DNA from: CALMEC01 sp031376485
GTDB lineage: Bacteria; Actinomycetota; Thermoleophilia; Miltoncostaeales; Miltoncostaeaceae
Reading direction: 5' to 3'
Length of the DNA stretch: 8,653 nt
Assembly: GCA_031376485.1 (NCBI GenBank)
Contig: JANMDV010000230.1
Coordinates: 1 to 8,653, forward strand
Part shown: positions 1 to 5,114 of the stretch, piece after piece
Layout of the letters: every line of letters begins with the position of its first letter
Position numbering within the stretch: the first letter of the stretch is position 1
Program-made: the position numbers and the translations under genes
The notes under the pieces: model-generated
The model's input: only the letters and a program-made list of their open reading frames with translations
What the model was told of the DNA's origin: nothing
Database searches by the model: none

Positions 1-205
1 CGTGCGGGCGGCGATCCTGGTCGAGACCGAGTCCCAGAAGGGCATCCTCGTCGGAAACGGCGGCCAGATGATCCGTGCGATCGGCCAGGCTTCGCGCGGG
101 ATCCTCGGACGCATGTGGGGCGAGCCGGTCCATACCGATCTAATGGTCAAGGTGCGACCCAAGTGGCGACGCGACGAGACTATGCTCGACCGCCTGGGCC
201 TGTGA
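1..205 (+). CDS. era: GTPase Era, C-terminal KH domain (5' end outside window)
   Basis: This is the last 67 or so codons of Era, the essential GTPase that binds the 3' end of 16S rRNA and assists 30S subunit maturation. Only the RNA-binding KH domain is visible; the GTPase domain lies upstream of the window. The recognisable stretch is 'ESQKGILVGNGGQMI', which contains the KH-type GxxG loop (GNGG). It is followed by a helix ('RAIGQASRGIL') and the terminal strand 'VHTDLMVKVRPKWRRDE', ending in LDRLGL just before TGA at 203-205. Era proteins typically end this way, so the C-terminus looks complete. The reading frame is open to the left edge; the GTG at position 2 is an internal codon, not the start. 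No gene follows closely on the same strand. Confidence 0.93.
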   Translation, partial: VRAAILVETESQKGILVGNGGQMIRAIGQASRGILGRMWGEPVHTDLMVKVRPKWRRDETMLDRLGL

Positions 206-215
206 TCGACGCTCG

Positions 216-233
216 CGGGGGACGCGACCCCCG
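216..233 (+). terminator. Hairpin just after era, possible weak terminator
   Basis: A perfect 6-bp stem, CGGGGG pairing with CCCCCG around a 6-base loop, begins 11 bases after the era stop codon. The position fits transcript termination or 3'-end protection. There is no T-rich tract after the stem (it continues GCAACGTG), so it is not a classical intrinsic terminator. Function is inferred from position only. Confidence 0.35.
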
Positions 234-390
234 GCAACGTGCATCGCTTGTGCGCCAACGCCCGTCAACCCGTTCGGGCGGATCTTCGTGCGGCGTTGGG
301 GGCCCCTGCGGGCGCGCTTCGCACGGCGGCCGTGTGCGTCGCCCTGCGCCGCGCGACACAGTTCAAGAACATCTGGGTGTCGTGCGGAAC

Positions 391-407
391 CGAGGTGGTC
401 CACCTCG
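391..407. repeat. 17-bp perfect dyad, operator-like
   Basis: CGAGGTGG and CCACCTCG form a perfect 8-bp inverted repeat around a single T. The near-zero spacer makes it a poor RNA hairpin and more like a binding site for a dimeric DNA-binding protein. It lies about 310 bp upstream of the secreted-protein gene, which is far for a simple operator unless an unseen transcript starts nearby. No regulator gene is visible in the window. Confidence 0.4.
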
Positions 408-458
408 CAAATGCGACCAGGTTTCCCTGCTGCAAACGGTCACCAGGCCTTGTCCTCG

Positions 459-492
459 GTCCCACCGTTATGGCGACCGATAGCGGCGGGAC
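459..492 (+). other. Strong 12-bp hairpin, possible structured RNA element
   Basis: GTCCC (459-463) pairs with GGGAC (488-492) and CCGTTAT (465-471) pairs with ATAGCGG (480-486). A single A/C mismatch separates the two stem parts, and the loop is the 8 bases GGCGACCG. One pair is a G-U wobble when the plus strand is the RNA, whereas the minus-strand RNA would have an A/C clash there; this weakly favours a plus-strand transcript. The loop has no T tract after it, so it is not an intrinsic terminator. I do not recognise a known riboswitch or ncRNA family. Confidence 0.4.
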
Positions 493-605
493 AACGCATC
501 CTCACTGGCTCGGTTTTCGCTCGGGAAACGTGTCCGTATTTGCGACGAGGACCACTCAGCGAAGAAGACTCAGCGCAGGGCGAAGCGCCACGGGCCCGTC
601 GAGGA

Positions 606-624
606 TATCCGTATGCGTCGGATA
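606..624. repeat. Inverted repeat TATCCG/CGGATA
   Basis: TATCCG (606-611) and CGGATA (619-624) form a perfect 6-bp inverted repeat with a 7-base spacer. It lies about 95-110 bp upstream of the secreted-protein start, within range of a promoter-proximal operator. A 6-bp pair can arise by chance in 500 bp, so the assignment is weak. Confidence 0.25.
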
Positions 625-640
625 CAGGGCACGCGGGCAA

Positions 641-650
641 CGGTCGACCG
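641..650. repeat. 10-bp perfect palindrome next to a -10-like TATGTA
   Basis: CGGTCGACCG reads the same on both strands and is followed 3 bases later by TATGTA (654-659), a weak -10-like hexamer upstream of the secreted-protein gene. A protein bound here would block a promoter using that hexamer, but I cannot find a matching -35, so both the promoter and the operator role are tentative. Confidence 0.25.
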
Positions 651-702
651 AAGTATGTAGAAACCGTCTGCGGGCGTCATTGGGCGCTTCGGACGGTGCG
701 CG

Positions 703-709
703 AAGGGGG
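703..709 (+). promoter_or_regulatory. Ribosome-binding site of the RTX-repeat gene
   Basis: AAGGGGG is the only purine-rich Shine-Dalgarno-like stretch near the signal peptide. It ends 7 bases before the GTG at 717 and 4 bases before the GTG at 714. The spacing favours 717 as the start and rules out the long upstream extension of the open frame. A 5-bp stem (CTTCG 687-691 with CGAAG 701-705) partly overlaps it. Confidence 0.6.
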
Positions 710-716
710 TTCTGTG

Positions 717-1967
717 GTGCGTTATGGACGGTATGGAGTCGTGCTCGCCATTTTCGGCGCGATCGCTGCTCCCGTTGCCGGGGCGGCGGTGTCGGTCGGC
801 GTTCAGGACGGTGAGCTTCGAATCGCTGGCTCGGTCGAAAACGACGAGGTCGGCGTCGGCTTCGACGCGGCCACGGGGCTCTTCCGCGTCCGGGCGACGG
901 ACATCGCCGTCGGTGCAGGGTGCGTGGGCGACATCCCGGCCGTCGTGGTCAACGCCGTTTCCTATCCGGCTGGTGCGACATGCACCATTCCCGGGGGGGC
1001 CACCGTGATCCGCGTCGACCTCGGCGCCGGAATCGACCTATTGAACTCCGGACTCTCCTTTCCCGGTGTCGGAGATGACTTCGCCGTACCGATGATCGTC
1101 AATGGCGGGGACGGCAATGATCGGTTGGTCACCAGCTCCGGCAACGACCTGATCAACGGCGGCGCGGGGAACGACACGCCGGACGGCTCGCTTGGTGACG
1201 ACCAGATCAATGGCGGTCCGGGCGAGGACCAGATCAACGACCACCTCGGCAACGACGTGATCGACGGTGGTGGCGACCCTCGCGATTTCATCCAGGCGTT
1301 TCTCGTCGTCGATGGAGCGGACCGGTGGAGCAACGGAATCGCCTCGTATCAACGTCGCAAGAACGCCTTGAGCATCACACTCGACGGGACCGCCAACGAC
1401 GGGGAGCTCGGCGAGGGTGACAACCTGGGCCCCGGCATCAGTCGCGTGATCGGCGGGGAGGGCGATGACACGATGGTCGGAGGTCCCGGCGCGGACATCC
1501 TGGAAGGGTGGCTTGGGAGCAACCGGCTCGACGGGCGGGCAGGTGCCGACGTTCTGATCGGTGATCGGAACCGCGGGTTCGTGGATATGCCGCCTCCTCG
1601 ACTCGTCTCGTCGATCGCCATCGCACCCACGACACGGGCGAACCTGCTCATCGGTGGTTCGGGCACCGACCTGTTGTTCGGTGATACCGGTCCCGACAAG
1701 CTGACCGGAGGCTCAGGCGCAGACTCGCTGGCGGGCGGGGGCGGCGCCGACCTGCTCATCGGTGGTCGTGGCGCAGACCGGCTGAGCGGTGGCGACGGGG
1801 CGGACCAGTTCATCGCGCGAGACGGCTCTGTGGATCTTCTCACCTGCGGGCGAGGACGCGACCGGGTGCTCAGCGCCGATCGAGGACGGCGGCCAGACCG
1901 CCTCGCACTCGGAGGATCGCCCAGCCGTAACCGATGCGAGTTCGGGGCAAACGGCCTGCGGATCTGA
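717..1967 (+). CDS. Secreted calcium-binding RTX-repeat protein
   Basis: A predicted exported protein of 416 aa with haemolysin-type (RTX) calcium-binding repeats. Residues 1-24 look like a Sec signal peptide: RYGR at the N-terminus, a hydrophobic core, and cleavage near AGA|AVS. A beta-rich segment (about 25-125) with Cys 69 and Cys 89 precedes three blocks of GGxGxDxLxGG-type repeats at about 129-184, 245-285 and 310-365, which in this family bind calcium in a beta-roll. Between blocks one and two lies 'LDGTANDGELGEGDN' (222-236), a module I associate with such proteins in soil actinobacteria. The C-terminus has 'LLTCGRGRDRVLSADRG' and ends near RNRCEF, a possible disulfide-bonded cap. No enzyme domain is visible, so the role (surface, matrix or adhesive) is unknown. 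There is no type I secretion partner here, and the signal peptide implies the Sec route. Start: GTG 717, with GTG 714 the alternative. Confidence 0.85.
   Translation: MRYGRYGVVLAIFGAIAAPVAGAAVSVGVQDGELRIAGSVENDEVGVGFDAATGLFRVRATDIAVGAGCVGDIPAVVVNAVSYPAGATCTIPGGATVIRVDLGAGIDLLNSGLSFPGVGDDFAVPMIVNGGDGNDRLVTSSGNDLINGGAGNDTPDGSLGDDQINGGPGEDQINDHLGNDVIDGGGDPRDFIQAFLVVDGADRWSNGIASYQRRKNALSITLDGTANDGELGEGDNLGPGISRVIGGEGDDTMVGGPGADILEGWLGSNRLDGRAGADVLIGDRNRGFVDMPPPRLVSSIAIAPTTRANLLIGGSGTDLLFGDTGPDKLTGGSGADSLAGGGGADLLIGGRGADRLSGGDGADQFIARDGSVDLLTCGRGRDRVLSADRGRRPDRLALGGSPSRNRCEFGANGLRI
1101..1811 (+). repeat. RTX nonapeptide-coding repeats (three blocks)
   Basis: Degenerate 27-base units encode G-G-x-G-x-D-x-L/I-x in three blocks, at about 1101-1268, 1449-1571 and 1644-1811. 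The last block is the most regular (for example GGSGADSLAGGGGADLLIGG). In the first block several units have lost the GG dipeptide (DGSLGDD, NDHLGND), which suggests weaker calcium sites. The repetition is at protein level; the DNA units differ from each other, so this is not a recent tandem duplication. Confidence 0.8.
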
Positions 1968-1970
1968 GAA

Positions 1971-2008
1971 TGGGCCTCACAGGGGCGCTCCTCCCGCTGC
2001 GAGTCCCA
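1971..2008. terminator. Imperfect stem between convergent genes, possible bidirectional terminator
   Basis: TGGG-C-CTC-A-CAG (1971-1983 region) pairs with CTG-C-GAG-T-CCCA (up to 2008): ten pairs interrupted by two single mismatches. It sits at the convergence of the RTX gene (stop 1965-1967) and the MFS gene (stop 1977-1979), and extends into the last codons of the latter. There is no T tract on either side. The position suits termination in both directions, but the structure is modest. Confidence 0.25.
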
Positions 2009-3512
2009 TCTCCTCATGGCGAAGAGGTGCGACCCGCAGCGGGGGTGCGTCCAGGGAGCAGTGACTGCATGGTTCGGGCGCGTCGGGATCTGGTGGTGGG
2101 TTGGTGATCGTGGCCGCCGCCAGCATTCCTCCGGCGATGCAGACTCCCGCTGCGATGAGCATGCCGCGGGTGAAGCCGTCGTCGAATGATGCTGCGCCGA
2201 CCTGATCCCCAACCGAGATGCCCGCCAAGGCCGGAATGATCGCGACGGCGATGAGCCCAGCGACGCGTGCCACCGTGTTGTTGATCGCCGCCGATGCGCC
2301 GGCATGTTCCTCGCCGCCGGCGTGCAGGACCGTCGACGTCAGCGGCGCGACGGTCAGCGCGAGGCCGAGTCCGAACACCAGCACGCCAGGCAGTACGGTG
2401 GACGCATAGGGGCTCGACTGGTCGACGATGCCGAGAAGCGCCAGGCCGAGGCCGGCCACGATCGGCCCCAGGCTCATCGGCAGCCGCGGCCCGATGCGCT
2501 GCGCCAGGCGTCCGGCACGTGCGGACAAGAGCAGCATCACGACCGTCAGCGGCACGAGGGCCGCGCCAGCACCGAGCGGTGAGTACCCGGCGGTCTGCTG
2601 CAGTTGGATCGGGAGCAGGAACATCGCGCCCGCCAGCGCCGCGTACACCACGAACGTCACGAGGTTTGCCGCGCTGAACTGCCGCGACCGAAACAGCTCG
2701 AGCGGGATCAGCGCGCCGCGACGGCGGCGCTCAAGTAGGACAAACGCGACGAACGCGACAACGCCTGCGCCGAGCATGCCGAGCACCCCCACCGACCCCC
2801 ACCCGGACTCGACGCCCGCTGTCAAGCCATACGTCGTCGCTGCAAGCCCCAATGCCGTGACGACCGCGCCGCGGATGTCCAGAGGCATGCCATGCACGCT
2901 CACATCCCGTGTCTCGGGGACGTGCCGTTGCGCGACCCAGACGATGGCCACGGCCAGCGGCAGGTTGATCAGGAAGATCAGCCGCCACGATGCGGCTTGG
3001 ATCAGATATCCGCCGACAAAGGGCCCGAGCGCCCCGGCGATGCCGCCGAGGCCCGACCATGCGCCGACTGCCGCCCCGCGGTCCTCGCGACGAAAGCTCG
3101 CCTCGATGATCGCCAGGCTCCCGGGTGTCAAGAGCGCCGCTCCGACGCCCTGAAGCCCGCGAGCTGTGATCAGCAGCTCGATGTTCGGAGCGATGCCACA
3201 CAAAAGCGATGCGGCGGCAAACCAGATCGTGCCGATGCAGAACACCCGGCGGCGGCCAAAGTGATCGCCGAGCGACCCGCCGAGCAGCAAGAACGCCGCC
3301 AGTGTGAGCGTGTACGCGTTGATCGTCCATTGAAGGCTCGCCAGATCCGCATCCAGTTCTCGGCCGATCGTGGGCAGCGCAATGTTGACAACCGTTGCGT
3401 CCAGGAATGCCATGCTCGATCCGAGCACCGTCGCGAACAACACCCAGCGCCCCGCCGTCGAGGCGTAGCCGATGCCTGGCTGCGGTACGGGGGCTTGGGG
3501 GACGCCGGGCAT
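1977..3512 (-). CDS. MFS efflux transporter, DHA2 (EmrB/QacA) family
   Basis: A predicted 511-aa inner-membrane proton antiporter of the 14-helix drug:H+ antiporter 2 family, which usually exports drugs or other hydrophobic compounds. Visible family signatures, numbered from the chosen start: 'LDATVVNIALPTIG' (37-50) in helix 1, 'LQWTINAYTLTLAA' (60-73), motif A 'GSLGDHFGRRRV' (79-90), 'ARGLQGVGAALLTPG' (117-131), and motif C 'GALGPFVGGYL' (160-170), typical of exporters. About 14 hydrophobic segments follow to residue 468. The tail contains 'CSHCSLDAPPL', common in actinobacterial members, and then runs about 18 residues longer than usual. ATG at 3512 is chosen because the frame upstream is Arg/His-rich and would overlap the hydrolase gene; no strong ribosome-binding site is seen. 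It lies 47 bp downstream of the hydrolase, so cotranscription is likely. The substrate cannot be predicted and no adjacent TetR or MarR regulator is present. Confidence 0.9.
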   Translation of the reverse strand: MPGVPQAPVPQPGIGYASTAGRWVLFATVLGSSMAFLDATVVNIALPTIGRELDADLASLQWTINAYTLTLAAFLLLGGSLGDHFGRRRVFCIGTIWFAAASLLCGIAPNIELLITARGLQGVGAALLTPGSLAIIEASFRREDRGAAVGAWSGLGGIAGALGPFVGGYLIQAASWRLIFLINLPLAVAIVWVAQRHVPETRDVSVHGMPLDIRGAVVTALGLAATTYGLTAGVESGWGSVGVLGMLGAGVVAFVAFVLLERRRRGALIPLELFRSRQFSAANLVTFVVYAALAGAMFLLPIQLQQTAGYSPLGAGAALVPLTVVMLLLSARAGRLAQRIGPRLPMSLGPIVAGLGLALLGIVDQSSPYASTVLPGVLVFGLGLALTVAPLTSTVLHAGGEEHAGASAAINNTVARVAGLIAVAIIPALAGISVGDQVGAASFDDGFTRGMLIAAGVCIAGGMLAAATITNPPPDPDAPEPCSHCSLDAPPLRVAPLRHEEMGLAAGGAPL

Positions 3513-3559
3513 GCGATGACGATAGCTCGGGTGGCGATGTCGCGGCCGAGGCCGTATTG

Positions 3560-4204
3560 CTACCGGGTCAAGATATCCCGCACATGCTGCGCCCAGAGCG
3601 CGGCACGCGGCATTGGGACGATCGATCCCCACGGGGCATGGAAGGCGATCGCGTGGATCGCCCCGGGAATCAGCGTGTATGTACCGACGGTGCCGTTGCC
3701 AAGCAGACGATCGAAGCCTGCACGCGAACTGTCGGGACTGACCCCGGGGATTCCCGGCAGGTAGCGGTCCAGGCTGCCGTGAAGCACATCGAAGCGCGCG
3801 CCGCGCATCCCCGGCATCGGCAGCCGCTCGGGCAGCCAGGGTGCCAACCCGATGACGCGCTGGACGTGCGGGTCACCCGCGATCGCGGTTGCGACGGCGC
3901 CACCCATCGAGTAGCCCAGCAACACGACTTCTCGCGCACCCGCGGCGATCAGGGACGCGAGCGCCGCCGCGCCGTCCTCGATGCACATCTCCAGGTGCTT
4001 CCACGAGCGCACCCGGTAGCGCACCTCCGCGAACCCGACATCGGGCAGTGTGGGTGCGAGCGTTCGGACGAGGTACGCGACGCTGGCACTCCACGTACCG
4101 GGCACCACCCGCCCGGTACCGCCGTTGACGCAGAGCACGACGACTCCGTTGCGGGGACCGGTCACCCGGATCGCCGCGCCGGTGGCGAGTACTTCTTCGT
4201 TCAC
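3560..4204 (-). CDS. Alpha/beta hydrolase, dienelactone-hydrolase-like
   Basis: A 214-aa protein with the alpha/beta-hydrolase fold, probably cytoplasmic (no signal peptide). The nucleophile elbow is GYSMG (97-101, Ser 99), followed by GG. The likely acid is Asp 146 in 'LHGSLDRYLP' and the likely histidine His 184 in 'PGAIHAIAF', in the usual order and spacing for this fold. 'CVNGGTG' (25-31) after the first hydrophobic strand is a candidate oxyanion loop. The size matches compact dienelactone-hydrolase/esterase relatives with a small or absent lid. The start is GTG at 4204: its GTGA overlaps the glycosylase stop codon, a translational-coupling arrangement, and the longer upstream frame lies wholly within the glycosylase gene. 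The stop is TAG. The substrate is unknown. The overlap shows coexpression with a DNA-repair enzyme but does not prove a shared function. Confidence 0.85.
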   Translation of the reverse strand: MNEEVLATGAAIRVTGPRNGVVVLCVNGGTGRVVPGTWSASVAYLVRTLAPTLPDVGFAEVRYRVRSWKHLEMCIEDGAAALASLIAAGAREVVLLGYSMGGAVATAIAGDPHVQRVIGLAPWLPERLPMPGMRGARFDVLHGSLDRYLPGIPGVSPDSSRAGFDRLLGNGTVGTYTLIPGAIHAIAFHAPWGSIVPMPRAALWAQHVRDILTR

Positions 4205-5049
4205 CGAAGCAGTCGGCTGAGTCGTCGGTCGGCAAGCACGCGGCCCCCAGTCTGACAGTCCGGGCAGTACACGAGCTCGTACCCTGTGAACGACACGCGC
4301 TCGAGCCGTCTGCCGCAGCGCAGGCACGGATCCCCGTAGTGCCTGTGGACGGCAGTGAGGCGCTCCTCGCGATCGGGCAGGTTGGTGGTGATCCGTTCGC
4401 GGGCCCGCTCCAGCGCTTGTCGCAGAACCGTGTCGGCAGCAGTCGCCAGGCGTGCGCAGTCGTCGTCGGTCAAACGGTCGGTGCGGGCGAATGGAGCGAG
4501 TCGCGCCGCCCACATGATGTCGCTGGCGTACGCCCGGCCGATGCCCGCCACGCGTCGCCCGTCGCGCAACGCGGTGTGCAGCCTGGCGGGTGGTGACACA
4601 AGTCGCTCGCGCCACGTCGCGGCGGCAAGCCCGAGCGGCTCCGGCCCCATGCGTACGAGTGGCGGATGTGTGTGGAGTCCCTCCGCGTCGAGCAGGTGGA
4701 CGCTTGCGCGGTGCTCTGTCCCGGCCTCGCGCAGGCGAAGCTCCTCCTCGCCGTCGAGGCCGACGGTCAGGGCGATAGACCGGCCGGGGCGCTTGACGGT
4801 TGTTCGGCTCAACCCGAGCCGGCCGCCTTGCATAAGGTGGATGACAACCACGGGTTCATCGGTCGCGACCCCGATCAGTTTGCCGCGTCGCCACACCGCC
4901 ACGATCGTGCGTCCGTTCAAAGCGGCAAGTGGCGGGTGGGCGGTCTTGAGCGTGGACGGCTGCCACGCCGTCGCGTCCACGATGGTCCGACCGACGCACG
5001 CAGCCGACAAGCCTTCGACCAGCGCCTGCAGTTCGGGGAGCTCAGGCAC
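4201..5049 (-). CDS. fpg: Fpg/Nei-family DNA glycosylase with variant zinc finger
   Basis: A 282-aa bifunctional-type base-excision repair enzyme; family members remove oxidised bases such as 8-oxoguanine or oxidised pyrimidines and nick the abasic site. After GTG, the mature N-terminus PELPE supplies the catalytic Pro 2 and Glu 3. Lys 57 in 'RRGKLIG' matches the conserved beta-loop lysine. The helix-two-turn-helix is at about 165-205 ('VAGIGRAYASDIMW'), with Arg 172 where classical Fpg has Asn. A four-Cys zinc finger (Cys 242, 245, 262, 265) closes the protein. The finger loop reads 'TGYELVYC', lacking the usual Arg about five residues before the third Cys. The extended tail 'QTGGRVLADRRLSRLLR' is Arg-rich. 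I place it in an actinobacterial Fpg2/Nei-like branch rather than canonical MutM; substrate preference is uncertain. It heads a leftward unit with the hydrolase and MFS genes. Confidence 0.9.
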   Translation of the reverse strand: MPELPELQALVEGLSAACVGRTIVDATAWQPSTLKTAHPPLAALNGRTIVAVWRRGKLIGVATDEPVVVIHLMQGGRLGLSRTTVKRPGRSIALTVGLDGEEELRLREAGTEHRASVHLLDAEGLHTHPPLVRMGPEPLGLAAATWRERLVSPPARLHTALRDGRRVAGIGRAYASDIMWAARLAPFARTDRLTDDDCARLATAADTVLRQALERARERITTNLPDREERLTAVHRHYGDPCLRCGRRLERVSFTGYELVYCPDCQTGGRVLADRRLSRLLR

Positions 5050-5077
5050 GGACAGAATTTTGCGTGGTCGCTATACT
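5049..5077 (+). promoter_or_regulatory. Sigma70-type promoter of the deoC-his-trp operon
   Basis: CGGACA (5049-5054, matching the GACA of TTGACA) is separated by exactly 17 bp from TATACT (5072-5077), one base from the TATAAT consensus. Transcription would start near 5083-5085, at or next to the ATG at 5085, giving a leaderless or nearly leaderless mRNA. The -35 overlaps the first codon of the divergent glycosylase gene. This is the best promoter in the window and presumably drives all five genes to the right. No attenuator or T-box fits in this space, so any tryptophan control must be at the promoter or enzyme level. Confidence 0.6.
5056..5075 (-). promoter_or_regulatory. Candidate minus-strand promoter elements for the glycosylase unit
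   Basis: Two alternatives are visible. On the minus strand TATAGC (5075-5070) shares the palindromic TATA (5072-5075) with the plus-strand -10 and would start transcription about 14 bases before the GTG. Alternatively AAAATT (5061-5056) would start it at the GTG itself. Neither has a convincing -35. No Shine-Dalgarno sequence precedes the GTG at 5049, which is compatible with a very short or absent leader. Confidence 0.3.
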
Positions 5078-5084
5078 CGCGGCG

Positions 5085-5114
5085 ATGTCGACCTCCGGTA
5101 CGGGAGACTCCTGA
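5085..5114 (+). CDS. Nine-codon ORF at the predicted transcript start (leader peptide or frameshifted deoC 5' end)
   Basis: ATG at 5085 sits at the transcription start predicted from the TATACT box. Its frame encodes MSTSGTGDS and stops at TGA 5112-5114, one base out of register with deoC, which has no ATG or GTG at its own 5' end. It is either a leaderless mini-ORF coupled to deoC through a CTGA overlap, or the genuine deoC N-terminus separated by a 1-base deletion or sequencing error. If one G were added to the GGG at 5102-5104, it would read MSTSGTGRLL and continue into IQPEELAKTLDHTLL, a normal-looking DeoC start. A chance ATG cannot be excluded. Confidence 0.35.
   Translation: MSTSGTGDS

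Larger units (their letters stand above)
206..716. other. Intergenic region between era and the RTX gene
   Basis: About 510 bp without a credible gene. Open frames cross it in several registers, as expected in GC-rich DNA, but their translations are rich in Arg, Ser and Pro and show no family motif or ribosome-binding site. I see no tRNA T-loop sequence and no signature of tmRNA, RNase P RNA or SRP RNA. It does hold several inverted repeats, listed separately: 216-233, 391-407, 459-492, 606-624 and 641-650. It must also contain the promoter of the downstream secreted-protein gene; the best -10-like match I can point to is TATGTA at 654-659, with no convincing -35. By eye the middle part (about 360-560) is less GC-rich than the flanking genes. 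Confidence 0.7.

Noticed and set aside
216..233. Strong intrinsic terminator after era
   Set aside because: The stem is good but no T tract follows; kept only as a low-confidence hairpin.
288..716. In-frame upstream extension of the RTX gene (559-aa frame from 288)
   Set aside because: The added 143 residues are Arg/Ser/Pro-rich with no motif, and they would bury the clear signal peptide and ribosome-binding site at 703-717.
1101..1811. Repeats considered as a CRISPR array or DNA tandem repeat
   Set aside because: The periodicity is that of coding RTX units with varied DNA; there are no identical repeats separated by unique spacers.
1349..2305. 318-aa minus-strand open frame across the RTX and MFS 3' ends
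   Set aside because: Its SAPxPP-type repetition is the antisense image of the Gly/Asp repeats, and it runs across two well-supported genes.
2428..3153. 241-aa plus-strand open frame
   Set aside because: Antisense shadow of the MFS transporter, low-complexity Arg/Ser/Pro composition, no ribosome-binding site.
3513..3632. Upstream start for the MFS gene at 3632
   Set aside because: It would add 40 Arg/His-rich residues and overlap the hydrolase by about 70 bp; ATG 3512 fits family N-termini better.
3395..4255. 286-aa plus-strand open frame
   Set aside because: Antisense to the MFS 5' end and hydrolase; no family motifs.
4205..4615. Longer N-terminus for the hydrolase
   Set aside because: Lies entirely inside the glycosylase gene in another frame; the GTGA overlap at 4201-4204 is the natural start.
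4355..5059. 482-aa frame extending deoC leftward
   Set aside because: Antisense to the glycosylase gene, upstream of the promoter, and far longer than any DeoC.
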